Assembly (NCBI RefSeq): GCF_007748175.1
Contig: NZ_CP037422.1
Location: forward strand, 124,001 to 188,000
Reading direction: 5' to 3'
Source of the DNA: Gimesia aquarii
GTDB lineage: Bacteria; Planctomycetota; Planctomycetia; Planctomycetales; Planctomycetaceae
Length of the DNA: 64,000 bases
The notes beneath the pieces are model-generated. The model ran no database searches and was not told the origin of the DNA. It saw nothing but the letters and a program-made list of their open reading frames with translations. The position numbers and the translations under genes were made by a program. Position 1 is the first letter of the stretch; the number at the start of each line of letters is the position of its first letter. Below are positions 45,239 to 54,914 of the stretch, piece after piece.

Positions 45239-46156
45239 TTAATACTCGGAGATTAGTTGTCCATCGTGTCGATTAGCTAGCGCTTGATAAGTTTTGGTAT
45301 TGATATTCTCACTTAGAAAACGTACTGAGCCATCACCTAGCCCGAAGTGAGCCCCACCAGTGTGGTAACTAGAAAATCCGCCAACTATCAGTGCTTCATT
45401 TTCATTGCCGGAAGATTCAGGACTGTTTTCTTCATTCTCAGTGTTTTCTTCAAGATCTTCCGAGTCAAAACGTTGTTCAAAGGAAGTTTGTCCCGCAAAA
45501 AAATTAGGGGAATTAGAATTAATAGGTTCACCCGCGTTTCTGAGCGTTGATCGAGTTCCCGAAGCCCAGCCCAGCTCATTTCCTTGTGTAATTTCTCCCA
45601 CAAAAATTGTTTTTGAGCTTCCGTCTAAAATTTCATCATAGCGAACACTACTATTCAAGAATAAAACACCCTTATTATTGACATCAATTGGTGTTTCTAT
45701 ATCGTTCTGCATTCCAACGTAACAATGCCCACGATTGGGGTTTGAAGGACAGTGTAAAGTCGAAATACGGTAGTCGGCCACTTCTTTATTAATGGGGTCA
45801 TAAACGCTTTGGTTAAAGTCGAACTTATTAAAAGCAATCTGTTCATCTAGATACGGTAGAATTTGTATAATCCAACTCACATGGTATCCCTTAGCCTCGT
45901 TTCGAATCGGGCCTGTTGGATTAACCGTGCCAGAAGGTAAAACGTTATGAGCCATCTCATAATTTTGGAGAGCAACGCCAATCTGCATTAGATTATTTTT
46001 ACAAGAAGAGCGTCGTGCTGCTTCTCTTGCCTGCTGAACTGCCGGCAGGAGCAAAGCAATTAAGATTGCAATAATGGCGATGACAACTAGCAATTCAATG
46101 AGCGTAAATCCACGACGGGATCTCATTTCTGTCGATTGAAAATGGGAATGTAACAT
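45239..46156 (-). CDS. DUF1559 pilin-like protein
   Basis: 305 residues. Classical prepilin signal: [20 protein letters not shown] with cleavage after Gly and Glu at +5, then [17 protein letters not shown]. The C-terminus carries [17 protein letters not shown], an H-X9-DG box. About 60% of positions seem to be shared with the following paralogue, including a [15 protein letters not shown] segment, judging by eye. Likely assembled by the GspF proteins of this operon and exposed at the cell surface. Start ATG 46156; an ATG at 46126 is possible. Confidence 0.9.
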   Translation of the reverse strand: MLHSHFQSTEMRSRRGFTLIELLVVIAIIAILIALLLPAVQQAREAARRSSCKNNLMQIGVALQNYEMAHNVLPSGTVNPTGPIRNEAKGYHVSWIIQILPYLDEQIAFNKFDFNQSVYDPINKEVADYRISTLHCPSNPNRGHCYVGMQNDIETPIDVNNKGVLFLNSSVRYDEILDGSSKTIFVGEITQGNELGWASGTRSTLRNAGEPINSNSPNFFAGQTSFEQRFDSEDLEENTENEENSPESSGNENEALIVGGFSSYHTGGAHFGLGDGSVRFLSENINTKTYQALANRHDGQLISEY

Positions 46157-46198
46157 AATGATTCTTTCGATGTAATATTGTTATATCAAAAAAAGAAT

Positions 46199-46663
46199 TT
46201 AATTCTTAGTTGCGATAATTCTTAACTGAAATGGCCATTCACGTATGATACGGACCCGTTCAGTCGACTTTGCAGGATAACTGGCAGTGGTTCGAATTAT
46301 GATCGAATTATTTTTTTGAATAGAACGATCAATTTCGATCAGAACTTCTCCGGGAAATTCTCCGCCAATATCTTCAGGTAAAAGCGTCCATATTTCTCCA
46401 TCATAGTCGGTTTGATTACTAAGTTTTGTGATTGCGCGCTGCGCCGCAGCATCTGCAAGCCAAATAGATTGAAGACGGTATTGTTCTTTTTTTAACTGCT
46501 TGATTTCGATTGATGATTGTTTTAGTAGTTCTCCAATAATTGTCAAAGACAGCACGAGACAAATCATGGGGATTAGAACAACTGAACCGCCCCGATTCGT
46601 TTTACCTCCTTGTTGCTTTTCCGAAATGTTTGACCTTGAATGATCCGTTATTTGTTTCATCAT
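46199..46663 (-). CDS. PilX/GspK-like pseudopilin-associated protein
   Basis: 154 residues. After a basic, Gln/Ser-rich start of about 27 residues comes RGGSVVLIPMICLVLSLTII, a hydrophobic stretch of pilin type, then a helix IEIKQLKKEQYRLQSIWLAD with the AxxAxxRA pattern of PilX/GspK (AAAQRAIT). The Glu at +5 is absent, as known for GspK. Possible tip component of the pseudopilus. No hydrolytic motif. Confidence 0.65.
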   Translation of the reverse strand: MMKQITDHSRSNISEKQQGGKTNRGGSVVLIPMICLVLSLTIIGELLKQSSIEIKQLKKEQYRLQSIWLADAAAQRAITKLSNQTDYDGEIWTLLPEDIGGEFPGEVLIEIDRSIQKNNSIIIRTTASYPAKSTERVRIIREWPFQLRIIATKN

Positions 46664-46679
46664 TTTCTTAAATTCTATT

Positions 46680-47276
46680 TTATTTTGGAGTGCTTTTTTG
46701 AATTGAGAATTTACGGTTTACTTGAGACTCTACTTTGAAGGAGTTACCAGGTTTGTTAAGCGTTTGATTTTCATGTAGTACTTCTGGAAGTATTCTAAAA
46801 TTCATAGAGACCATTAGGCCTGGGTTTTGTTTTTCAATTTCAAAGTAAAGCGCATCTTCAGAGATTGGATATTCAGTTCGAGTAATGGTTTTATTTGATT
46901 GCTTTTTTAAACGCAGAATCCCATTCCCCTGAGTATTTTCTGAATAAAGAATTGAAGTTTCGGGTTTCATCTCGAATTTGAGAATTGTAGATTTTTTATT
47001 ATTCTCAGGAACAATTTCTACACTTTGAGCGCTTCTTGCATCCTCTCGAAATTGATGAGAGAGTCTTTGCAAGTTGAAAGTCTTTTGAATTCGATTTGTG
47101 CCTTCCATTTCTACTCGCATCAGAAATGCTAGAATCGAAGCGCCTAAAGTAAAAATAACGGACATCAGAGCCATGGCCAGCAACATCTCGATTAATGAAA
47201 CCCCTTTAGGTAACGCACTTGTAATGTTTAATGCGGAATTTGTTCGTACCGTCTCAATCATTCTTAGCTTATTCAT
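46680..47276 (-). CDS. prepilin-type protein (PilW/GspJ-like)
   Basis: 198 residues from ATG 47276, chosen because AGGAGAG precedes it by six bases and it overlaps the previous stop in ATGAATAA; the frame is open further upstream. KGVSLIEMLLAMALMSVIFT is a prepilin signal with Glu at +5. Residues 70-198 are beta-rich, like the globular head of GspJ/PilW minor pilins. Coupled translation with the gene before it. Confidence 0.78.
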   Translation of the reverse strand: MNKLRMIETVRTNSALNITSALPKGVSLIEMLLAMALMSVIFTLGASILAFLMRVEMEGTNRIQKTFNLQRLSHQFREDARSAQSVEIVPENNKKSTILKFEMKPETSILYSENTQGNGILRLKKQSNKTITRTEYPISEDALYFEIEKQNPGLMVSMNFRILPEVLHENQTLNKPGNSFKVESQVNRKFSIQKSTPK

Positions 47277-47721
47277 TGCTATCTCTCCTACCGTGGAACC
47301 AGAGAGAAAGTAGAATCGGATCAACCATTTGGCCATGGGGGTTTTTCCACGAAAGCTGGAGACGCACTTGTCGAATATTCAGGTCAGTTTCTTTTTCAAC
47401 AAGAGCTATTTTTAATTGAGGTTCTTTTAGATCGACTTGATTAATCAGCCTTGATTTGTATTGATTCAATCTCTCTAGATTAAGACTATTCCAATAATTT
47501 TCAGCTGTGATCCTCTCCCCCAGATTCGCTAATGCTGTAGTGGCCAACAATCGCTCGTCAATTGATCTTCTTTGTAGATTAACAACTCTAAATGCGGGAA
47601 TAGAAATAGCTAGAGTAGCACTTACGAGGATCATTGATATGAAAGCCTCGAAAACCGTAAAACCTTTTCGCTTCTTACTAAAAGAGTCAGATCGAGATTT
47701 GATGAGATGGTATTGTTTCAT
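47269..47721 (-). CDS. prepilin-type protein (GspI/PilV-like)
   Basis: 150 residues. KKRKGFTVFEAFISMILVSATLA is a prepilin signal, with Glu at +5 after the Gly cut. Short globular part with LNLERLNQYKSRLINQVD. Size and place just before the GspJ-like gene match GspI. Shares eight bases with the next gene. Confidence 0.75.
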   Translation of the reverse strand: MKQYHLIKSRSDSFSKKRKGFTVFEAFISMILVSATLAISIPAFRVVNLQRRSIDERLLATTALANLGERITAENYWNSLNLERLNQYKSRLINQVDLKEPQLKIALVEKETDLNIRQVRLQLSWKNPHGQMVDPILLSLWFHGRRDSNE

Positions 47722-47733
47722 TTTCTATGTAAC

Positions 47734-49332
47734 TTAAATGAGGTCACGTAGTATTTTGATGAGTGGCATAAATATCGCAATAACGAATAAGCCTACAAAT
47801 ATACCCAACAGACTAATTAATACTGGTTTGATTATTTCCGTGAGGTATCGTAATTTTCTTGCTCTACGTTGTTCTATGGTGTCTGCCAAAGTCCTTAATA
47901 CATAAGGTAGGTTACCCATCTTCTCGGCAGTTGCACATAGCGATGCTTCTGCACTGTTAATTACTTTATTTTGTCTTAGAGCGACCCAAATATTTTCGCC
48001 TTGATTAATTTGATTATTAATCAAATGTGTTCGCACTCTTACATCTGACCAGCGATGAAATTCGGAAACTGTCTCCAGTGCTAGTAAGGGATGTGCTTCG
48101 ACTGAGACTGACTGAGCTATTTGCCTGAGACAATGAGGTGTGTTTAAGCGAGGGAACCATTCAGTGATAAATGGGATTCGAAGATTAAACCATCCATAAT
48201 AATTTCCAAAATACATTAGGAACAGCATAATAAATGGTAAGGAGCAAAACGGTAAGAGTAAGTAAAAATAGGAAATTACAAAATCACTTGTATCCATTAG
48301 AGACAACGTTAGGGAGGGGAGTTCAATTCCAAAGTCCAAAAAGATTTTTTTAAATTTCGGAATAATCCAATACATGATAAAGCCGGTAATCAGGAATTGA
48401 ATTGAAACGACGATAGATAAATAAAGGATAAGATTTGCGATATTTGATCTATCAGATAGCTGTTTTAAATTTTTCATAGTCTGGACGGCTGCATCACGTA
48501 GAGCAATTCCAAGACTGTTACTCTTTTCTCCAATGCGCGCTGCAACGATAGTTGATTGTGGCACTAATCCTGGTGTGGCTGACAGAGCTTCTGTAAGAGA
48601 GAAACCTGAATGGAGGAAACTACTTAGTTGTTGAATTTTTTCTCGATATTTACCAGACAATGTCTTGGAATATGTGTCAAGTTCGGTTGCGAGGGGAATA
48701 TTTTTTTCTACACAAACAGTGAGTAACCAGAGTAATTCAGATTCGTTTGCTTTTTTATTCACAAACGCGATTCTTAAAAGAGATGCAATTATCGTAAAGC
48801 CCAAGAATAAAATGGCAAATAGAACGAAAGAGATGACTATTGACAAAGAGGCTGCGATTGCCACGGGGGCAAAAATCAACACGGGAACAAATAAAATGAG
48901 AGGAGTTCCCAATGATATCCATCCTAAAGCCTGTATTTTCTGTGTCAGATTTCGTAGAGATTCAGGTAGAACATGTTCGGAACCTTTGTTCAGAGCAGAA
49001 GCGGCTCGATAGCAGTTTATTTCCAGAATAATTGGAATTGGGAAAAAAAGAATGACTGGTAGTATCAGAAATAGAGACCCAAGAATGGAATGATGATGAG
49101 TGATTACCAGAAAAAGATAACATATCAGAAAAGCTGAACTTATAAAAATCATAATCATAGTAAAAAGGAGCCAGAACGATTTTATCAATGGGTTCACAGC
49201 TTGATGACCATAGTCTTTAATCCTGCGCGCAAGGAGAATCGAAGAGATTCCAGCAATAGGGAAATAGACAAAAAATGCCAAACAATAAATGAGTCCAAGT
49301 ATTTCCACAGATTCGATAACTTTCCTGCACAA
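47734..49332 (-). CDS. GspF/PilC-like platform protein (third of three)
   Basis: 532 residues beginning with TTG at 49332; a GTG at 49308 is the other option and neither has a well-placed ribosome site. Four hydrophobic helices at the start (about 10-185) precede the two T2SF domains (about 205-350 and 395-525): KTLSGKYREKIQQLSSFLHSG, EAHPLLALETVSEFHRW, EKMGNLPYVLRTLADTIEQR, VGLFVIAIFMPLI. The extra N-terminal membrane part is unusual for GspF, which normally starts with a soluble domain. Confidence 0.78.
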   Translation of the reverse strand: MCRKVIESVEILGLIYCLAFFVYFPIAGISSILLARRIKDYGHQAVNPLIKSFWLLFTMIMIFISSAFLICYLFLVITHHHSILGSLFLILPVILFFPIPIILEINCYRAASALNKGSEHVLPESLRNLTQKIQALGWISLGTPLILFVPVLIFAPVAIAASLSIVISFVLFAILFLGFTIIASLLRIAFVNKKANESELLWLLTVCVEKNIPLATELDTYSKTLSGKYREKIQQLSSFLHSGFSLTEALSATPGLVPQSTIVAARIGEKSNSLGIALRDAAVQTMKNLKQLSDRSNIANLILYLSIVVSIQFLITGFIMYWIIPKFKKIFLDFGIELPSLTLSLMDTSDFVISYFYLLLPFCSLPFIMLFLMYFGNYYGWFNLRIPFITEWFPRLNTPHCLRQIAQSVSVEAHPLLALETVSEFHRWSDVRVRTHLINNQINQGENIWVALRQNKVINSAEASLCATAEKMGNLPYVLRTLADTIEQRRARKLRYLTEIIKPVLISLLGIFVGLFVIAIFMPLIKILRDLI

Positions 49333-49334
49333 TA

Positions 49335-50609
49335 TTATGAAAGGTCGTTCAGTAATTTGATTAAGGGCATAACAAGAGCAAAAATCAGCGTGCCTATGGT
49401 GAGCATGACACCTGCTAAAACAAGGGGCTTAAGTGCGAAAACGAGGGAACCTGTTTTCATATTTGCTTTCGCTTGAAAGATATTGCTACTGGCACGCAGG
49501 GAATCAATAAATATTTCGGGTTGATCTTGCCAGCGAAACAAATGCACAAAATTTTTATTGAAGTTCGGATTTTCTGAGGTTGCTTGAGTCAGGTTAGACC
49601 CATCTACTATTCGTTTTTTTAAAATTTGACAGCCTGCAATGAGATTAGGATCTCTAGTCGAATCCGCAGCTAATTCAATTGCTTTAGGTAGTTTGATGTT
49701 GGCTTCAATAATTGAGGCTAGCATACGACAAAATTGAGCAATTGAAGTATAGCTTAAAATGCTTCCAAATATGGGGATAAGGTTGAGTAGCCTTCTGCGT
49801 GTCGCTTGCAACTTGAGTAAATCAAAACTAAACCAGAATCCCAAAGCAAAAATGATAGGGTATACTACTATCGGGAAGCCAAATTGAGAAAAAACGTCAG
49901 ATATGCTAAATGCTAAAATAGTGATGCCAGGGAGCTCGGTTCCAAAGTCCAAGAAAATGGATCTAAAACTGCCAACAACTGTTACGAGAAGAAAGTAAAA
50001 GATCAGAAAAGAACCAAAGACCAAAACGCTCGTATAAAAGAGAGATGTCAAAATTCTGTGTCGAGTTTGAGCCAGAAGCCTTTGGCTTTCGATATAGTCT
50101 TCAATAATGGATTCCAGTTTTCCGGTTTGTGCACCAACTCTGATAAGCGATTCTAAATTTTGAGGAACGTTTTTTAAATGTTGTTCAAAACTATCTTCCG
50201 GGGTTTTGCCATGCTCTAAATCTTCAGCAATTTTTTGTAACTCACGCGTAAGTTTTTTAGAAGGAGTTTCTTCTGCTAAAGTGCGTAAACTCGCTGAAAG
50301 TGGTATTCCATGTACTTGAAATGTCGAATCTCTAGCAACGAGATCAATAAATTCCGATTCAGTATTCCAGGCAGCTTTTCCATATTCGGAAAGGTGATTA
50401 CTTTGAAAATTGATGATTTCCAAAGGTTCGCCTGCGACGGAAGTTTCTTCGATAGTCGATGATGTATCACTGGAACAGTGATCCACACGAATAATCTTAA
50501 GCCCTTGCTCCATGAGTTTTATGCGTGCAGATTCATCATTGACTGCTTCCAGGAAACCTCTCGTTTCCTGCCCATCATGGTCAATACAAACATAGGAATA
50601 ACGGTTCAT
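49335..50609 (-). CDS. GspF/PilC-like platform protein (second of three)
   Basis: 424 residues. Begins MNRYSYVCIDHDGQETRGFLEA, a GspF-type soluble start, then two T2SF domains: HGIPLSASLRTLAEETPSKK ... GAQTGKLESIIEDYIESQ and CRMLASIIEANIKLPKAIEL, ending with FALVMPLIKLLNDLS. Inner-membrane platform that connects the ATPase to the pseudopilus. Shares one base with the preceding gene (TAATG). Confidence 0.88.
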   Translation of the reverse strand: MNRYSYVCIDHDGQETRGFLEAVNDESARIKLMEQGLKIIRVDHCSSDTSSTIEETSVAGEPLEIINFQSNHLSEYGKAAWNTESEFIDLVARDSTFQVHGIPLSASLRTLAEETPSKKLTRELQKIAEDLEHGKTPEDSFEQHLKNVPQNLESLIRVGAQTGKLESIIEDYIESQRLLAQTRHRILTSLFYTSVLVFGSFLIFYFLLVTVVGSFRSIFLDFGTELPGITILAFSISDVFSQFGFPIVVYPIIFALGFWFSFDLLKLQATRRRLLNLIPIFGSILSYTSIAQFCRMLASIIEANIKLPKAIELAADSTRDPNLIAGCQILKKRIVDGSNLTQATSENPNFNKNFVHLFRWQDQPEIFIDSLRASSNIFQAKANMKTGSLVFALKPLVLAGVMLTIGTLIFALVMPLIKLLNDLS

Positions 50610-51715
50610 TATAGGGTAGGACTCCCTAACATTTTCAAAATTTCTACAAACGGTAGAAATACGATGATTGTATAGCAGGCGGTAATTCCTCCTGCGACAA
50701 CGATCAACAATACAACAGGAATGATGTTTTTAAGCCAATCAATTCGATTTAAAATGCGGGTTCGATACACTCGCGAAATTTCGGACAGAATATTGGGGAG
50801 ATGATTTTGGTAAGTTTTTTCCATGATCATCGTTTTGATAAAAACCGGAAAATGACGGCAAGATTGGATTCCTTCTTCAAGTGATACTCCTTGTCCCAGC
50901 AAATTGGTAAGTGATTTGGTGTCGGCTATGACTTTAGAACTCCCCGTTGATTCAGCAGCAAGCGTAAACGCTTCAGTAAGAGGTACATTATAAGAAAGAA
51001 GCAAGTTGGTCATTTCAGTAAAAGTAGAATAATTCATTTCCCGAATCAAATTCCGATAGCCGGGTATCCAGCCATAAGCGATTGTAGAAATTATTTTACC
51101 TCCCAAGGGGCGTTTCTGATCTCGAGGTACAAGAAACAGGGAGCGACTGGATTTCCAACAAAAGAGTAAAAAGCAAAACGCAAAAGGGATGATGAGATAC
51201 CAGATTTGGTAGAATTCGAACAATCGATAGACAGATTGCAGTAAAGGAGTCGTTTCGAGTTGAAACATTTTGTGAACAGTAAGCAATTCTGGAAATATCA
51301 CAAAGCACACGAAAAGTGAAAGCAAAAAGGCCATGATCAATACAAAGGCTGGGTATAACAACGCATTACCTATTTCCTGACGTAATTCGATTCGAGAACG
51401 AGAGAACGAAGTATAAGCTGTGAGTGCTTCTGGGAGACGTCCCATCCGTAGGCCTGACTTAATCAGTGATAGGTAGGCCAAAGGCAATTCCTTCGACTCT
51501 AATTCGATTGCTTCTTCAAGCGTGGATCCTTGTTCGGTTCTATTAATGAGTCGTTCAACGAAATCGCGAGAATCTTTTCTCAAATGTTTGGCTGCATTTC
51601 GTAAGCCTTCGTCTAAAGGAATTCCTGCATTAATCATTGCTGAAAGCTCATCATTCAAGTCTGAAAGACTTGCAGTTGATATTTTCTGGCGTGAAGAAAT
51701 ATCTGCTTTAGCCAT
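50609..51715 (-). CDS. GspF/PilC-like platform protein (first of three)
   Basis: 368 residues. Two T2SF domains: DELSAMINAGIPLDEGLRNA ... SGLRMGRLPEALTAY, and EMTNLLLSYNVPLTEAFTLA ... SRVYRTRI, with hydrophobic helices at about 125-150, 170-195 and 335-360. It lacks the N-terminal soluble domain of about 50 residues and begins nearly at the first T2SF domain. First gene of the operon, with ATG 51715. Confidence 0.87.
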   Translation of the reverse strand: MAKADISSRQKISTASLSDLNDELSAMINAGIPLDEGLRNAAKHLRKDSRDFVERLINRTEQGSTLEEAIELESKELPLAYLSLIKSGLRMGRLPEALTAYTSFSRSRIELRQEIGNALLYPAFVLIMAFLLSLFVCFVIFPELLTVHKMFQLETTPLLQSVYRLFEFYQIWYLIIPFAFCFLLFCWKSSRSLFLVPRDQKRPLGGKIISTIAYGWIPGYRNLIREMNYSTFTEMTNLLLSYNVPLTEAFTLAAESTGSSKVIADTKSLTNLLGQGVSLEEGIQSCRHFPVFIKTMIMEKTYQNHLPNILSEISRVYRTRILNRIDWLKNIIPVVLLIVVAGGITACYTIIVFLPFVEILKMLGSPTL

Positions 51716-52159
51716 TTGTGTGTTCCATGGATTTATCTATAAGATATCTGGGCGCATGGCCACTTTTTGTTGAAGTGAATGATTGGTTATTTTCTGTTTA
51801 ACAACTTTAATTTAGGTATCGAGTGAGAGGCTAATATGGATGACTAGTAAAAAAATCCCCTGTTCTATGGTCTCAAATTAGACCGCTTATCATAGCCGTT
51901 TTGTTTAAAAGATCTAAAAGAATATCATTTTCGGAATTTCTACTTTCGATATGACCGCGGTATCATATCACGGTTATTTTATGGTGTTTAGCATGTTTGC
52001 ACGATTACAGTTTACAGAATCAATGTTGCACATTACAAAAGAAAATCTTTTTCATAATCAATGGCGTTTTCATTCAAGTAAAAATTTCTTAAATAGAGTT
52101 TAATCTACAGTTAAGTTAGTGTTCTGTACTCTGATCTCAAAACGGGAAAGTTCCTTTTA
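51716..52159. other. intergenic region between the pseudopilin operon and asnS
   Basis: 444 bases, divergent promoters expected. No gene, RNA or repeat of note; a GACCGCGGT palindrome near 51951 is the only visible symmetry. No T-box leader was recognised ahead of asnS. Confidence 0.4.
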
Positions 52160-53551
52160 ATGGTTCGTACAAAAATAAAATCAGCTTTAAGCGCATCTCA
52201 GCCAGGAGAAACGATTAAGGTGTGCGGTTGGGTGCGAACTCGTCGTGATTCCAAGAGTGGTTTTTCATTTGTTGAATTAAACGATGGTAGCTGCATGGCC
52301 AATTTACAAATCGTGATTGACCAGAATGTTTCCGATTATGAGTCCACAATCAAAGATGTCACAACAGGTGCCAGCATCACTGTGAGTGGAAAAGTGAATG
52401 AATCACCTGGGCAAAAGCAACGGGTTGAATTACATGCAGAATCTTTTCAGTTGTATGGTACTGCAGACTCCGAATCTTACCCGCTACAGAAAAAAAGACA
52501 CAGTTTTGAGTTTCTGAGAGATATTGCACATTTACGTCCTCGAACGAATACATTCGGAGCGATTACACGTGTTCGCAACGAAGTTGCTGCGGCAATTCAC
52601 CGTTTTTTTCAGACGCGAGAATTTCTTTATATTCAAACTCCCATCATTACTACCAGTGATTGTGAGGGAGCTGGTGAGATGTTTCAGGTCACAACCTTGA
52701 ATTTGGAACACCTCGCGCAAATTCAAACAAAGATTGATTTTTCACAGGACTTTTTTGGAAAGCCTGCATCATTAACGGTTAGTGGGCAATTAGAGGCTGA
52801 GATATTTGCCACATCGGTTGGAGAATGTTATACGTTCGGCCCCACATTTCGCGCAGAAAATTCAAATACATCCCGCCACTTAGCTGAATTTTGGATGGTT
52901 GAACCTGAAATGCCCTTCTACGATCTAAATGATAATATGGCTTTAGCAGAAAGCTTTGTCAGGACTGTGATTGGGGATGTTCTTGAAAACTGTTCAGAGG
53001 ACATGGAATTCTTCAATCAGCGGATTGACAAAACGACCCTTGAGACATTGAGAAACATTACAGAAAATGAGTTCATACGCGTTCCTTATACAGAGGCGAT
53101 TGAAATCGTTAAATCCAGTGGTAAGAAATTTGATTTTCCCATTGATTGGGGAAGCGACATGCAATCCGAACATGAGCGATTTTTAACTGAAGAACATTTT
53201 AAACAACCAGTCATTGTTTATAATTATCCAAGAACAATCAAACCGTTTTATATGAGATGTAATGACGATGACAAAACAGTATGTGCCATGGATGTGCTTG
53301 TTCCGGGGGTTGGTGAAATTATCGGTGGAAGCCAGCGTGAAGAACGTTATGATGTGCTGATTGATCGCATGAAAGAGGGGAAATTAAATCCGGATGATTA
53401 TTGGTGGTACACTGACTTACGCAAATATGGAACTGTCCCTCATTCGGGATTTGGACTAGGGTTTGAACGTCTGATACAGTTAATTACATCGATGACTAAT
53501 ATTCGTGATTGCATACCATTTCCAAGAACTCCCAAAAATGCAGAGTTTTAA
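52160..53551 (+). CDS. asnS: asparaginyl-tRNA synthetase
   Basis: 463 residues, the usual length. OB-fold anticodon domain ([20 protein letters not shown]) at 20-100, then the class II catalytic core: motif 2 [20 protein letters not shown] and motif 3 [18 protein letters not shown], and the AsnRS-type end [11 protein letters not shown]. Charges tRNA-Asn with asparagine. Housekeeping, so this part of the window is core chromosome. Confidence 0.97.
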   Translation: MVRTKIKSALSASQPGETIKVCGWVRTRRDSKSGFSFVELNDGSCMANLQIVIDQNVSDYESTIKDVTTGASITVSGKVNESPGQKQRVELHAESFQLYGTADSESYPLQKKRHSFEFLRDIAHLRPRTNTFGAITRVRNEVAAAIHRFFQTREFLYIQTPIITTSDCEGAGEMFQVTTLNLEHLAQIQTKIDFSQDFFGKPASLTVSGQLEAEIFATSVGECYTFGPTFRAENSNTSRHLAEFWMVEPEMPFYDLNDNMALAESFVRTVIGDVLENCSEDMEFFNQRIDKTTLETLRNITENEFIRVPYTEAIEIVKSSGKKFDFPIDWGSDMQSEHERFLTEEHFKQPVIVYNYPRTIKPFYMRCNDDDKTVCAMDVLVPGVGEIIGGSQREERYDVLIDRMKEGKLNPDDYWWYTDLRKYGTVPHSGFGLGFERLIQLITSMTNIRDCIPFPRTPKNAEF

Positions 53552-53579
53552 TGAAAAGCAGAAATAGTATGACTCTTTG

Positions 53580-54437
53580 TCATGATTTCAATAAATAGCG
53601 TTTGAACCATTTCACAACAGCTTGATTCGCTCGGTTTTTATCTTCTCCTCGAAATCCATGAGCTGCATCTTTGATAATCAACAGCTCTGCTTTAACTTTT
53701 TGCTCATTAAATTGTTTCATGATTTTCTCGCTGTGACTAATTGGAACGAGTTTGTCCTGGTCTCCATGAATTAATAATGTTGGGGGATCATCTTGTGTTA
53801 CATGTAGTACTGGAGAAAAATCATCTGCGAGGTCGGTATTAAACTGTAGAGCGGGAAAACGGTGATAATAAGGGGACTTCTCGTCAACAAATTCCCTTAA
53901 ATCTGTAGGAGGATAGTATGCAACTACAGCAGCCACGCGATCGCTACTTCGCAATACCTCATCTTTTTCTTTCGGACTTCCTTCGTCAGAAGTTGTTCCT
54001 AGGACAAGTGATAAATGACCGCCGGCACTTCCACCCCAAACACCTAACCTATTAGGGTTCACCCCATAATCTTTAGCATGCAGTCGGATAAATCGGACAC
54101 TCCGTCGAACATCTTTAACCACTTCTGGGATTACGAATTTGGGACTGCTTCCATGTCTGACAGAAAACACTGTAAACCCTTCATCAAGAAGTGGCTTAAA
54201 CCTATCCAGCATGTCGTTTGGGTCAGTCCATCTAGAATACCAGCCTCCACTTACCATAAATAGAATACCTGCTCCATTAGCCTCCTTTGGTGGTTGAAAA
54301 ACATCAAAAGTGAGTGCCATTCCGAACTTATGGCCATAGACGACGTCTGGAGTAATTTTCACATTTTCATTTGCAATAGAAGTTCGTGCTGATATCAAAA
54401 TAGAAACAAGCATCATAACAGTGAAAACAAACCTCAT
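53580..54437 (-). CDS. secreted alpha/beta-hydrolase (esterase, DAP2/Aes type)
   Basis: 285 residues; a signal peptide at 1-22 (FVFTVMMLVSILISARTSIA). GILFMVSGGWYSRW carries an altered oxyanion hole (SGGW for HGGG), VWGGSAGGHLSLV the nucleophile Ser, HGDQDKLVP the acid and DAAHGFRG the catalytic His. Fits exported planctomycete esterases near sulfatases, possibly acting on polysaccharide ester groups. Monocistronic, convergent to asnS with 28 bases between. Confidence 0.85.
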   Translation of the reverse strand: MRFVFTVMMLVSILISARTSIANENVKITPDVVYGHKFGMALTFDVFQPPKEANGAGILFMVSGGWYSRWTDPNDMLDRFKPLLDEGFTVFSVRHGSSPKFVIPEVVKDVRRSVRFIRLHAKDYGVNPNRLGVWGGSAGGHLSLVLGTTSDEGSPKEKDEVLRSSDRVAAVVAYYPPTDLREFVDEKSPYYHRFPALQFNTDLADDFSPVLHVTQDDPPTLLIHGDQDKLVPISHSEKIMKQFNEQKVKAELLIIKDAAHGFRGEDKNRANQAVVKWFKRYLLKS

Positions 54438-54914
54438 AAGATATCTCCCAGATCGTGTAACGATTTTTTTCTTTCAACAAAACTATGCTATGAGTTAGTA
54501 ATACCGGAGGGTGGGGTTGAGTAAACCTTGTTCAACCATAGGGTATTTCTGAATGAATAAGTTTACTACTTCATTCTGATACGATGTTATCAGAAAAATC
54601 AAGTACAAATTGATCATCAAGAAAGCTCTGTTGTCAACAAATCCCTGTGGCATTCCGTGATTTGACATGGTCATTCTTAATTCACGAAAAATTTTGAATC
54701 TAAGTATTTGGTGCAGCTAGTAAACTCAAATATGTAGTTTTTGTTTATCTTGACTGGAAGATGCCGACTACAAAGATACTATTTTGGCTTCTTGAGCTGG
54801 GTTTCGAAAATCAAAGCGATTGTAAGGGCAAGAGTTCGAATTAAAAATAAGTTCTGAGAAAATTTTCCAGCAAAAGGATACAGAAGAATTTTTTTAAATT
54901 CGACGCAGAACTGA
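54438..54914. other. intergenic region upstream of the terminase gene
   Basis: 477 bases, no gene. Holds a palindrome at 54574-54595 and a weak promoter-like pair, TTGACT at 54750-54755 and GATACT at 54775-54780 (19-base spacer). No tRNA or att-like repeat was recognised at this border of the second phage-like block. Confidence 0.4.
54574..54595. promoter_or_regulatory. perfect 8-bp inverted repeat upstream of terminase
   Basis: TTCTGATA-CGATGT-TATCAGAA, perfect stem of eight with a 6-base centre, 320 bases before the terminase ATG. Symmetry suits a dimeric regulator. No T-run follows on either side, so a terminator is unlikely. Confidence 0.4.
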
